The notes: a model not told the origin generated them from the letters alone. A stretch of 13,211 nucleotides of DNA from Phycisphaerae bacterium (GCA_030667885.1 DAOUVA010000058.1:1-13211); one strand, 5' to 3'; positions 1-6,177 are shown, numbered from the stretch's first letter. Program-made: numbers and translations.

Positions 1-1
1 A

Positions 2-82
2 GTGTTGGGGTCTTTGGAAGAAAGCGATGCCAAAGATGCCCTGATTGAGACGGTTAAATTTATAGCATGCAGAACAGAATAA
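2..82 (+). CDS. 3' end of an unidentified protein (partial)
   Basis: An open frame enters from the left edge and ends at TAA 80-82, giving a tail that ends ...ALIETVKFIACRTE. The composition (alternating acidic and hydrophobic residues) looks like a helical C-terminus. The other two plus frames close early or lack coding character; frame 1 stops at 46-48. Only 26 codons are visible, so the family cannot be named. The terminator at 116-149 lies about 34 bases beyond its stop; in the plus direction that hairpin is followed only by a weak TTTGTT tract. Confidence 0.45.
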   Translation: MLGSLEESDAKDALIETVKFIACRTE

Positions 83-115
83 TGTCGGTTCATTTAATGG
101 GCTGATGTAATGAGC

Positions 116-149
116 AAAAAAAAGGCCGGCTTTTTTAAGACCGGCCTTT
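116..149 (-). terminator. Rho-independent terminator of the outer-membrane protein gene
   Basis: The arms AAAGGCCGG (121-129) and CCGGCCTTT (141-149) form a perfect 9-bp stem with an 11-base loop. Read on the minus strand, the GC-rich stem is followed by eight T residues (123-116), the classic intrinsic terminator form. It lies 23 bases past the stop of the minus-strand gene at 173. In the plus direction the U tract is short and interrupted, so it would be at best a weak terminator for the gene ending at 82. Confidence 0.88.
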
Positions 150-172
150 GTTACTTATATTGCTTAGTCGTT

Positions 173-1000
173 TTAGAATGCGTACTTCAGACCCACGCTG
201 ACCCAAGTGAGATCCTCATCAGGATTGACTGATTTTTCAGGTGTATTTTGATGGTAAACACCCGGCGTCAATGTAAGATTGTTGCCGAGGTCGAAATCGG
301 TAGAGACACCGAAGACCGTATGTGAATAATCATGATCCACACCTGGGCCACCGGCACCCTCGTTCCATACAAATGCTGCGGACAGATGAAGAATTTGCTC
401 CGGAAGGTCTGGGAGCAGGTCCTCAACAGGCAGGTCGTAGCCAAGTCCAAGGATATGTACCCAGCCGGAAATATCATTAGAGGTCAATGCGGGTTGAGAG
501 CTGGGATGACCACTTTCAGACTTCCACATTCTGACAAGGGTGTAGCTTGGGACGACACCTGCCGGGCAGAGTTCCGGCCAGGAAAGAGAGGCAAATAATT
601 CCTGCGTATCTACTAAATCGCTGGGATTATCCGGGAAATCATAATACGTCCAACCAATCATGTAGTTAGTGGAGTAAGTCTCATATTCAAGGCAACTACC
701 GCCATAAGTTAAGGTCAACCATAATTCCTCGGCATTTACGAGACTACCATTACCTACTGAACCCGAATTCATCAAAACCCACTTTGTACTTACGCCGAAT
801 CCCGTACCATAAAGGTCCAGATCCAGAGTGGTTTCAGTTGCGCCTTTGCCGTGGGCCCCGGGGTTCCTATCGATACCGTACCATGTATATGCACTGCGGT
901 ATTTTACGTCGAGAGTTCCGGTAAGCTCACCTTCCTGTGCCTGGGCAAAACACACTGTAAATAAAATAATTGTGGCAGTTAACAAAATTCCTTTCTTCAT
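173..1000 (-). CDS. Exported outer-membrane beta-barrel protein, unknown function
   Basis: The protein is 275 residues from the chosen start. Residues 1-21 are a typical signal peptide (MKK, a hydrophobic stretch, then AQA before QEG), so cleavage after residue 21 is likely. The mature part is rich in alternating aromatic and polar strands (for example TLDLDLYGTGFGVSTKW) and ends in ...VGLKYAF, a terminal aromatic residue typical of outer-membrane barrels. It resembles the small TorF/Gcw_chp-like putative porins, which often begin with a Y-R-S-x-Y stretch as here (KYRSAYTWYG); that family link is inference. There are two in-frame ATGs: the one at 1006 touches the Shine-Dalgarno AAAGGAG (1007-1013) with no spacing, while the one at 1000 sits 6 bases from it, so 1000 is chosen. 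The gene stands alone, with its own promoter and terminator. Substrate or role cannot be read from the sequence. Confidence 0.85.
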   Translation of the reverse strand: MKKGILLTATIILFTVCFAQAQEGELTGTLDVKYRSAYTWYGIDRNPGAHGKGATETTLDLDLYGTGFGVSTKWVLMNSGSVGNGSLVNAEELWLTLTYGGSCLEYETYSTNYMIGWTYYDFPDNPSDLVDTQELFASLSWPELCPAGVVPSYTLVRMWKSESGHPSSQPALTSNDISGWVHILGLGYDLPVEDLLPDLPEQILHLSAAFVWNEGAGGPGVDHDYSHTVFGVSTDFDLGNNLTLTPGVYHQNTPEKSVNPDEDLTWVSVGLKYAF

Positions 1001-1006
1001 GTTCAT

Positions 1007-1013
1007 CTCCTTT
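1007..1013 (-). promoter_or_regulatory. Shine-Dalgarno site deciding the outer-membrane protein start
   Basis: On the minus strand AAAGGAG is followed directly by ATGAAC and then ATG. Zero spacing excludes the first ATG (1004-1006) as an efficient start; 6-base spacing supports the second (998-1000). Confidence 0.8.
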
Positions 1014-1068
1014 AATAACTAATCTCCATATTAAAATTTCTCTGCTACGTGAAACGTCACTATATTAC

Positions 1069-1099
1069 ATTATAAGATAAACCACCCACCACCTGTCTA
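1069..1099 (-). promoter_or_regulatory. Candidate sigma70-type promoter of the outer-membrane protein gene
   Basis: The minus strand has a perfect TATAAT at 1074-1069 and TAGACA (5 of 6 to TTGACA) at 1099-1094, separated by 19 bases, slightly longer than optimal. Transcription would begin near 1062 and give a leader of about 60 bases before the ATG at 1000. An inverted repeat GTGA-AACG-TCAC (1049-1060) lies just inside the predicted transcript. Confidence 0.5.
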
Positions 1100-1132
1100 A
1101 TAGAAGTTTATCGGCTCATGGCTGTAAATCAA

Positions 1133-1153
1133 ATAAAAAAAAGTTTTTTTTAT
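1133..1153. promoter_or_regulatory. A8-G-T8 palindrome, possible UP element or curved spacer
   Basis: Eight A residues (1135-1142), one G and eight T residues (1144-1151), flanked by AT on each side, form a perfect 21-base odd palindrome between the two divergent promoters. It occupies roughly -40 to -60 of the upstream rarA promoter candidate (-10 at 1179), where A/T tracts act as UP elements in many bacteria. It could also act as a weak hairpin with a T tract. The role is inferred from position. Confidence 0.35.
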
Positions 1154-1175
1154 ATTTATTTATATTTTCTGTATG

Positions 1176-1184
1176 TGAGATAAT
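1176..1184 (+). promoter_or_regulatory. Candidate distal promoter of rarA (extended -10)
   Basis: TGA at 1176-1178 directly followed by GATAAT at 1179-1184 fits an extended -10 element (TGN plus a 5/6 hexamer). The -35 region is poor (TTATTT at 1156-1161), but the A8/T8 tract lies upstream. A transcript would start near 1191, about 80 bases before the rarA ATG. Confidence 0.35.
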
Positions 1185-1235
1185 AGGGTGAAAAACAAGC
1201 ATCAGAGTTGCTCAGTTTATCTCCCGAATTAACTT

Positions 1236-1264
1236 TCGACAATTTTGGGCTTCTTTCATATAAT
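1236..1264 (+). promoter_or_regulatory. Candidate proximal promoter of rarA, giving a leaderless mRNA
   Basis: TCGACA (5 of 6 to TTGACA) at 1236-1241 and a perfect TATAAT at 1259-1264 are separated by exactly 17 bases. Starts usually fall 6-8 bases past the -10 hexamer, that is 1270-1272, and the rarA ATG begins at 1271. The predicted message would therefore begin at or within a base of its own start codon. Confidence 0.6.
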
Positions 1265-1270
1265 AGGGTT

Positions 1271-2659
1271 ATGATAAAAAACAAGGGCGGAAAAACTCTG
1301 TTCAGCGGCTCTGAAGAGGCTAATATCGGCTCAGTGGCACCGCTGGCGGCTCGGATGAGACCCAGAAAGATCGATGAATTCGTCGGACAAAGGCATTTTC
1401 TCGGGCCAGATAAGCTTTTAACGAGAATGCTCGACGCGGACAGGCTCAGCAGCCTGATATTTTATGGACCTCCGGGGGTCGGCAAGACGTCTTTAGCGGC
1501 GATAATTGCAAACTACACGAAGGCCGAATTTTACTATCTCAGCGCTCCTGCGGCCAGCGTGAAAGATATTCGGCAGATAATCGAATGCGCCCGTAGCAGA
1601 CTCGCAGTGGACAAAACAAGGACAGTGCTTTTTATCGACGAAATTCACCGCTTCAACCGTGCACAGCAGGATGTATTGCTGGACGATGTCGAGGCGGGCG
1701 TTTTGATTCTCATAGGTGCCACTACTGAAAACCCTTTTTTTTCGATCAATTCACCCCTGATATCCCGCAGCACGGTATTTCATTTTGAGCCGTTGAAACA
1801 GGAAGATATTTTGCAATTGCTGAAGATGGCAATCGATGATTCCGAGCGGGGACTCGGTAAGCTTGATATCGAGGCAGACCAGAAAGCACTGAATTTTTTA
1901 GCGGTTATGTGCGATGGGGATGCCAGAAAAGCCCTCACGGCTCTTGAGGTGGGTGTGTTGTCGCAGGGATCCAGAAAACCCAATGTGAAAATAAAATTTA
2001 ATCTGGAAGTTGCAACCGAGTCGATACAACAGAAGACGATTAACTACAACGGCACGGGCGATACGCACTATGATCTGGCAAGTGCTTTGCAGAAGAGCAT
2101 GCGGGGTTCGGACCCTGATGCTACGGTTTACTGGCTTGCCCGTATGTTAACCGGTGGCGAAGATACGCGATTTATCGCCCGGCGCATTGCGATTTGTGCT
2201 GCTGAAGACGTGGGTAACGCCGATCCGATGGCAACCGTGTTAGCTGCTGCGGCGCTTCAGATATCTGAGTTTGTTGGCTTGCCGGAAGCCCAGTTGGTAT
2301 TGGCTCAGGCGGCCTTGTACATTGCGTGTGCGCCAAAATCGAATGCGGCTGCTTGTGCTGTATGGTCGGCGATGTCGGATGTAAAGCAGCAGCCGACTAT
2401 ACAAGTGCCGAAACATTTGAAAGATAGCCACTATGCGGCTGCAAAAAAGATGGGTTTTGGGGCTGATTACAAGTATCCACACAACTTTGAGGACGGTTTC
2501 GTGCCGCAGGAATATCTTCCGGCCAAAGTGAAGAAAAAATATTACATGCCGAAAGATATCGGTTGTGAAAAAAATATTAAGAGCTATTTACAAAAGTTGA
2601 AAAGATTGTTACAAAACAGCAAGCCTGTCGAAAAAAATGTCTTAGAGAAGGATAGGTAA
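1271..2659 (+). CDS. rarA: RarA/MgsA replication-associated AAA+ ATPase
   Basis: The protein is 462 residues, normal for the clamp-loader-like ATPase RarA (MgsA), which acts at stalled replication forks as a DNA-dependent ATPase. The N-terminus carries the family signature PLAARMRP (24-31). Then follow Walker A GPPGVGKT (66-73), Walker B VLFIDE with HRFN (119-129), sensor 1 GATTENP (149-155) and a likely arginine finger in LISRS (R166). The C-terminal half has the MgsA tetramerisation region, with RIAICAAEDVGNADP and the late AAAKKMGFGADYKYPHN block. A longer TTG-started frame from 1208 exists, but its extra 21 residues look unlike RarA, and the strong promoter at 1236-1264 would exclude them; ATG 1271 is therefore chosen. 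No strong Shine-Dalgarno is present (only AGGG at 1265-1268). It touches the next gene (TAA then ATG), so it heads an operon. Confidence 0.95.
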   Translation: MIKNKGGKTLFSGSEEANIGSVAPLAARMRPRKIDEFVGQRHFLGPDKLLTRMLDADRLSSLIFYGPPGVGKTSLAAIIANYTKAEFYYLSAPAASVKDIRQIIECARSRLAVDKTRTVLFIDEIHRFNRAQQDVLLDDVEAGVLILIGATTENPFFSINSPLISRSTVFHFEPLKQEDILQLLKMAIDDSERGLGKLDIEADQKALNFLAVMCDGDARKALTALEVGVLSQGSRKPNVKIKFNLEVATESIQQKTINYNGTGDTHYDLASALQKSMRGSDPDATVYWLARMLTGGEDTRFIARRIAICAAEDVGNADPMATVLAAAALQISEFVGLPEAQLVLAQAALYIACAPKSNAAACAVWSAMSDVKQQPTIQVPKHLKDSHYAAAKKMGFGADYKYPHNFEDGFVPQEYLPAKVKKKYYMPKDIGCEKNIKSYLQKLKRLLQNSKPVEKNVLEKDR

Positions 2660-3250
2660 ATGGACAAAGCTAAGTTGCGCCGGGAGTTACAGAACTGTCT
2701 GCTTGCTATAACTCCGGAGCAGAGGTGTGAAAAAAGTCGGAAAGCATGCCAGAATTTGGTTTCGATACCACAATTTCAAAGTGCATCGATGGTTATGATG
2801 TTTTTGTCTCTTCCGAACGAGGTTGATACCTCAGAGGCAATACTGAACGCATGGCAGCTTGGTAAGGCAGTAGCAGTCCCCAAGGTTTCCTGGCAGCAAA
2901 GGCATATGATAGCTGTACAGATAAACTCGCTGGATACTGGGATTTCGACCGAAGCATCCGGCCTGCAAAATCCAATAGCAGCCGTACCGGTGGCATTTGA
3001 GGAGATTGATTTGGTGGTAACGCCGGGCTTGGGATTTGACAAAAAGGGAAATAGGCTTGGTCGGGGCGGTTCCTATTACGACAGGTTTTTCGCTAATACC
3101 GAACTTAAGGCTTCAAGATGCGGCTTTGCTTTTGCGGAGCAGTTAGTTGAGAAAATACCGGTGGCAGAGCATGATGAGCCGGTAGATATTGTAGTTACGG
3201 AAAACGAAATAATATATATTAAGGAATCCCATGAGGCGGGAATCCAATAA
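2660..3250 (+). CDS. fau: 5-formyltetrahydrofolate cyclo-ligase
   Basis: The protein is 196 residues, the usual size of 5-formyltetrahydrofolate cyclo-ligase (MTHFS, YgfA/Fau). In the cytoplasm this enzyme uses ATP to turn 5-formyl-THF into 5,10-methenyl-THF, returning folate to the one-carbon pool. Basic N-terminal helix residues (K3, K5, R7, R8) match the ATP-phosphate-binding start of the family. PNEVDT (52-57) corresponds to the folate/ATP-site segment, and the conserved C-terminal block runs from DLVVTPGLGFD (117-127) through GNRLGRGGSYYDRF (130-143). The ATG follows the rarA stop with no gap, and an AAGGA run at 2647-2651 within the end of rarA provides the ribosome site, so translation is likely coupled. 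It has no functional link to rarA that I can name; co-transcription may be simple housekeeping. Confidence 0.93.
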   Translation: MDKAKLRRELQNCLLAITPEQRCEKSRKACQNLVSIPQFQSASMVMMFLSLPNEVDTSEAILNAWQLGKAVAVPKVSWQQRHMIAVQINSLDTGISTEASGLQNPIAAVPVAFEEIDLVVTPGLGFDKKGNRLGRGGSYYDRFFANTELKASRCGFAFAEQLVEKIPVAEHDEPVDIVVTENEIIYIKESHEAGIQ

Positions 3251-3257
3251 CGTAAAA

Positions 3258-3261
3258 GGAG
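3258..3261 (+). promoter_or_regulatory. Shine-Dalgarno site of the L,D-transpeptidase gene
   Basis: AAAAGGAG (3254-3261) lies in the 17-base gap after the cyclo-ligase stop, 6 bases before ATG 3268. It is the strongest ribosome site of the plus-strand run and fixes this start. Confidence 0.8.
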
Positions 3262-3267
3262 AATAAA

Positions 3268-4374
3268 ATGGCTCGTCGTTCTCGCCGTCTGCGAAGCAGA
3301 CGAAGACACCAACAACGCTGGAGATATATCATTCCGGTTTTGCTTATTATTGGTTTGGTTATTGCTATTATATATGGCAGTTTTGGCAGAGGCAAAGGCA
3401 AAGATCCGAATGATATTAACGATGCCGCACTTGAATCAAAAATGCCGGAAGTGAAGGAAAAAGAGACAGAGGTGGCTAAGGAGCCGGAACCGGAACCGCT
3501 GCCGGAACGCCTGCCGGAACCGATACCTGAGCCGGAGCCAAAAATGCCGGTAGTTGAAATGAAACCGGATTTGCCTGACATCGCGCCTGTGCAGGATTTT
3601 GCGCCTAATTCCGAGGCTGCATCACTGATTGCCCAAGCCGCAGCACTGCTCAGCGAAAAGCCCGAGAGGATTATAGAGGCCCGTGAAAAGTTGACCGAGG
3701 CATTTCGAATGCCTTTGAATAAAAAGCAGCGGGCAGATGTGAAGGAGCAACTGAGGGATCTTTCCGATAAATGGCTGTTCGGCAAGACTATTTATCCCGA
3801 TGACAAGCTTTGCGGCAGTTACAAGGTCAAGTCGGGTGATTTACTTTCTACGATTGCCAAGAGGTATAAAGTCCCCTGGGAAATTCTTTTGGGAATTAAC
3901 AACATCAGCAGGCCCGAAGTACTGCGGGCCGGTGATACGATCAAAGTCGTCAATGGTCCGTTCCATGTGAGAGTGGACCGTTCGGCTTTTATTATGGACT
4001 TGTATCTTCAGGACAAAACTTTTGTTCGTAGTTTTCGTGTTGGCCTGGGCAAGCCGGGACGCGAGACGCCAACCGGGCTCTGGCGGGTCAAATCAAATGG
4101 AAAGCTCGAAAAGCCCCCTTGGCCGGACCCGGACACAGGCAAAATGTATTATCCCGAGGATCCGGACTATCCTTTGGGCTCAAGATGGATAGGCTTGGAT
4201 GGTCTCGAAGGAAACGCCAAAGGCAGGACTGGTTTTGGTATTCACGGCACAAAGGAACCGGAACAAATAGGCAAGGCGGATTCACGAGGATGCGTCAGAA
4301 TGTACAACGGCGATGTTATACTGATGTATAACCTGTTGGTGCCGAGTATTTCTACAGTGAGAGTCGTCGAATAA
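3268..4374 (+). CDS. Membrane-anchored LysM and YkuD L,D-transpeptidase
   Basis: The protein is 368 residues. Residues 1-19 are extremely basic (about ten Arg), followed by one hydrophobic segment at 20-37, so it is probably anchored in the inner membrane with the rest in the periplasm. A Pro-Glu-rich linker (72-91) and a helical segment (about 112-170) precede a LysM domain (184-228; YKVKSGDLLSTIAKRY ... AGDTIKVV), which binds peptidoglycan. The YkuD catalytic domain spans about 232-367, with GIHG (H326) and SRGCVRM (nucleophile C342, S339), the standard L,D-transpeptidase motif. Such enzymes form 3-3 cross-links or attach proteins to peptidoglycan through a meso-diaminopimelate residue. All catalytic residues are present. 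It is the last gene of the plus-strand run. The exact reaction (cross-linking or protein anchoring) cannot be decided from sequence. Confidence 0.93.
   Translation: MARRSRRLRSRRRHQQRWRYIIPVLLIIGLVIAIIYGSFGRGKGKDPNDINDAALESKMPEVKEKETEVAKEPEPEPLPERLPEPIPEPEPKMPVVEMKPDLPDIAPVQDFAPNSEAASLIAQAAALLSEKPERIIEAREKLTEAFRMPLNKKQRADVKEQLRDLSDKWLFGKTIYPDDKLCGSYKVKSGDLLSTIAKRYKVPWEILLGINNISRPEVLRAGDTIKVVNGPFHVRVDRSAFIMDLYLQDKTFVRSFRVGLGKPGRETPTGLWRVKSNGKLEKPPWPDPDTGKMYYPEDPDYPLGSRWIGLDGLEGNAKGRTGFGIHGTKEPEQIGKADSRGCVRMYNGDVILMYNLLVPSISTVRVVE
3481..3540 (+). repeat. Pro-Glu low-complexity coding repeat in the transpeptidase linker
   Basis: Repeated GAGCCGGAACCG-like units encode residues 72-91, a run of EP/PE dipeptides. 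Rigid Pro-rich spacers of this sort (compare TonB) are used to span the periplasm, which suits an enzyme anchored in the inner membrane that must reach the wall. The reverse strand of this stretch produces a spurious Ser/Gly-rich frame. Confidence 0.7.
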
Positions 4375-4389
4375 GGTATTATTTTCAAG

Positions 4390-5406
4390 CTAAATCACAA
4401 GATGAGGGTCTGAGACGAGAGAGTTTTTTTTCGACCCTCTCGTTGAAGCAACAGGCGTTTTTGTCTTTTGTTTTTGCCCCTTTAGTGTGTTTCTTTCCCA
4501 GAATACTCCGTCGCTATAGCCTTGAATTGTCGTATCAAGCTCTGCTAAGTGCAGGCGTTTTGCAGCAAGTAGGCAATATTCGGTTTCAATCTCAAGACCA
4601 AGGAATTTACGATTCAGCTTTTTAGCTGCGACAAGACTGCTGCCGACGCCCATAAATGGGTCGAATACAAAGTCATCTTCATTTGTGCTTGCCAGGATCA
4701 ATTTAGCTAAAAGCTTTTCGGGCTTTTGAGTCGGATGGTCTGTGTTCTCCGGCATTGACCAGAAGGGCACAGTTATATCGTTCCATAAATTTGAAGGATG
4801 CGTCAGGCGAAACTGGCCGTCGGATGTCTTGAGCCAGTCTTTCGGTTCGCCGTTTGTGTCGGTATATGGTGCGAGCACTCTGCGTTTTAACTTTATGTTT
4901 TCAACATTGAATACATAATCGTCGGAAACGGTGGCGAACCAGATATCCTCCGAGGCGTTTTTGAAGTTTCTTTTTGCGCCTCTGCCTTTTTCCCTTTCCC
5001 AGGTGATTCTGTTTCTTACCTTAAGCAGCTTATCCAGCACAAGATGGACTGCTGTTGACGAATACCACTCAGAGCAAACATAGACCGATGCCGTGTTTTT
5101 AAGTGTGGGCAGCAATTTGACCATCAGGTTTTCGAGCCATTCGGCGTAACTGGCAATACTCTTTTTTCTAAAGGTGGTTGAGTTGAAAGTTTTTGTAAGA
5201 TTGTAGGGTGGGTCCAGTATCAGCAGGTCAACAAAGTTCTCTGGCAGAAAAGTAAGTGCTTCGAAAGTGTCCTGGTTTAATATTTTGTTCTTGATGGTAT
5301 TTACAACAGCAGGTTTGGAAATGTGAATTAAATCCTTGCTGTAACGTTCTGTTTCCCCGCGGTTGAGTGTTAATGTACGATTTCTATGTGCCCGGACCTT
5401 ATTCAC
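4390..5406 (-). CDS. Site-specific DNA methyltransferase, beta type, solitary
   Basis: The protein is 338 residues. Catalytic motif IV DPPYN (65-69) precedes the S-adenosylmethionine-binding motif I, DPFMGVGSS (249-257) followed by EIE (272-274), with HPTQKP (224-229) between them. This order (IV before I) is that of beta-class amino-methyltransferases of the N6_N4_Mtase family, which make N6-methyladenine or N4-methylcytosine; DPPY is most common in adenine enzymes. The recognition sequence cannot be predicted. No restriction endonuclease gene is next to it, so it looks like an orphan. The frame starts with GTG at 5406 with no good Shine-Dalgarno, and the first 40 residues look poorly conserved, so the start is uncertain. 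The polar C-terminal tail (310-338) includes an A8 run in the coding strand. Upstream on the same strand lie the HEPN and MNT genes, 45 bases away if the HEPN gene is read to its original stop. It converges with the transpeptidase gene, 15 bases apart. Confidence 0.88.
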   Translation of the reverse strand: MNKVRAHRNRTLTLNRGETERYSKDLIHISKPAVVNTIKNKILNQDTFEALTFLPENFVDLLILDPPYNLTKTFNSTTFRKKSIASYAEWLENLMVKLLPTLKNTASVYVCSEWYSSTAVHLVLDKLLKVRNRITWEREKGRGAKRNFKNASEDIWFATVSDDYVFNVENIKLKRRVLAPYTDTNGEPKDWLKTSDGQFRLTHPSNLWNDITVPFWSMPENTDHPTQKPEKLLAKLILASTNEDDFVFDPFMGVGSSLVAAKKLNRKFLGLEIETEYCLLAAKRLHLAELDTTIQGYSDGVFWERNTLKGQKQKTKTPVASTRGSKKNSLVSDPHLVI

Positions 5407-5451
5407 AATAATAATCCAACTGTCTGAAATTTAACTGATGTCGTCTTTTTG

Positions 5452-5843
5452 CTATTGGATAATTCTTTCAGCCCATAGAACAATCATTTCTGCTAATCGT
5501 ACCGCCTCTTTGTATTCTTCTTCATTAACAGGCTCAAAGTCACCAGGGTAACGGCTTGTAAGGCATAGTCGCTAAGACTTGCTGCATCTTCTATTTCCTG
5601 TAGTGCTATGATCTCTTCAGGCAAAAGATCAAGGAGTGTTCTGATGTTGTGAGTTTTCGGAGGTGGAACGCCTTTGGAAATAAGTGCCGCTTTCAAAGCT
5701 TTTTCTGCTGCTTGTTGAGCATGAAAACAGAGTCCTTCAAACATAACCTCAGCCTGTCGCATTGTGCGGGAAAGCTCTAAATCGCTGCGAGCGTAACGTA
5801 ACCAGTCAGCAGGACTTCCTGAAAAATGAACCTCATGCGGCAT
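5452..5843 (-). pseudogene. HEPN-domain protein, frameshifted (toxin-type partner of MNT)
   Basis: ATG 5841-5843 opens a frame whose first 94 residues are a clear HEPN protein: PADWLRYARSDLELS at 11-25, the hallmark CFHAQQAAEKALKA at 39-52, and SLSDYA at 89-94. At 5560-5561 the frame breaks: the open frame continues into a non-HEPN tail (LQAVTLVTLS...) and stops at 5493. Shifting by one base from 5559 gives the expected HEPN ending, TSRYPGDFEPVNEEEY then KEAVRLAEMIVLWAERIIQ, with stop TAG at 5452-5454. A single deleted base between GCC (5564-5562) and ACA (5559-5557) explains it; restoring one would give about 130 residues, the usual length. HEPN proteins of this kind pair with a minimal nucleotidyltransferase, often as toxin (RNase) and antitoxin. 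The gene overlaps the upstream MNT gene by 11 bases. Either a real inactivating mutation or a sequence error is possible; a shortened product may still be made. Confidence 0.85.
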
Positions 5844-6150
5844 ATATTTCTTTTCCTTCTTTTAGAACAGTTCGATAAATTAAGCCGATATTATCTTTAT
5901 GTTTTTCTAAAGTACTTGGTGTTGACACTAAGACATCAAAAGGAACCCCTAATCCTCTAATTTGCCGATATAACAGTTGTGCAGTTCGCCGGCAATGAAC
6001 ACCTTCGGGCATCACGACCAGAACATCAATGTCGCTTTCCGGATTTGATTTGTCTTGGGCGTATGAACCAAAAAGAATTATCTTTAGTGGGTGTACAGCT
6101 TCAACAATTTTGTGTACAAGTGACTCAACTACTTTAGAATTGGACAGCAT
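5833..6150 (-). CDS. MNT-type minimal nucleotidyltransferase (HEPN partner, likely antitoxin)
   Basis: The protein is 105 residues, typical of minimal nucleotidyltransferases. The active-site pattern is complete: GSYA (28-31), then SDIDVLV with D40 and D42, and a third carboxylate D72 in PFDVLV. In known MNT-HEPN modules the nucleotidyltransferase modifies or blocks its HEPN partner by transferring nucleotides; that role here is by analogy. ATG 6148-6150 is chosen because GAGG (6157-6160) lies 6 bases upstream; an in-frame TTG at 6162 overlaps that site and is not needed. The stop overlaps the HEPN start by 11 bases, which suggests translational coupling. It begins 31 bases after the clpX stop with no promoter or terminator evident between, so it is probably transcribed from clpX. 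An inverted repeat covers its ribosome site. Confidence 0.88.
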   Translation of the reverse strand: MLSNSKVVESLVHKIVEAVHPLKIILFGSYAQDKSNPESDIDVLVVMPEGVHCRRTAQLLYRQIRGLGVPFDVLVSTPSTLEKHKDNIGLIYRTVLKEGKEIYAA

Positions 6151-6157
6151 ATTTAAC

Positions 6158-6177
6158 CTCAAATCTCACCATTTGAG
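6158..6177 (-). promoter_or_regulatory. Inverted repeat overlapping the MNT ribosome site
   Basis: CTCAAAT (6158-6164) and ATTTGAG (6171-6177) are perfect 7-bp arms around a 6-base centre. In the minus-strand transcript the 3' arm contains GAG of the Shine-Dalgarno GAGG (6160-6157), so the hairpin would hide it. There is no U tract after it, so it is not an intrinsic terminator. It could equally be a DNA operator for autoregulation. Confidence 0.5.

Noticed and set aside
1208..1270. TTG-started N-terminal extension of rarA
   Set aside because: The extra 21 residues do not resemble RarA, and a near-consensus promoter inside this stretch would start the message at the ATG 1271.
2560..2660. 6S RNA next to the cyclo-ligase gene, as in enteric bacteria
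   Set aside because: The gene abuts rarA coding sequence with no space for such an RNA.
3219..3785. 188-residue minus-strand open frame opposite the transpeptidase gene
   Set aside because: It is a Ser/Gly-rich mirror of the Pro-Glu repeat and adjacent codons; it shows no domain and overlaps a gene with full catalytic motifs.
4424..4431. Programmed frameshift at the A8/T8 run in the methyltransferase
   Set aside because: It lies in a poorly conserved tail after all motifs; both alternative frames end soon and give no recognisable domain.
4390..5406. A restriction-modification system
   Set aside because: Only the methyltransferase is present; neither neighbour looks like an endonuclease or specificity subunit.
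6158..6177. Intrinsic terminator of clpX
   Set aside because: The stem is AT-rich and is not followed by a U tract on the minus strand.
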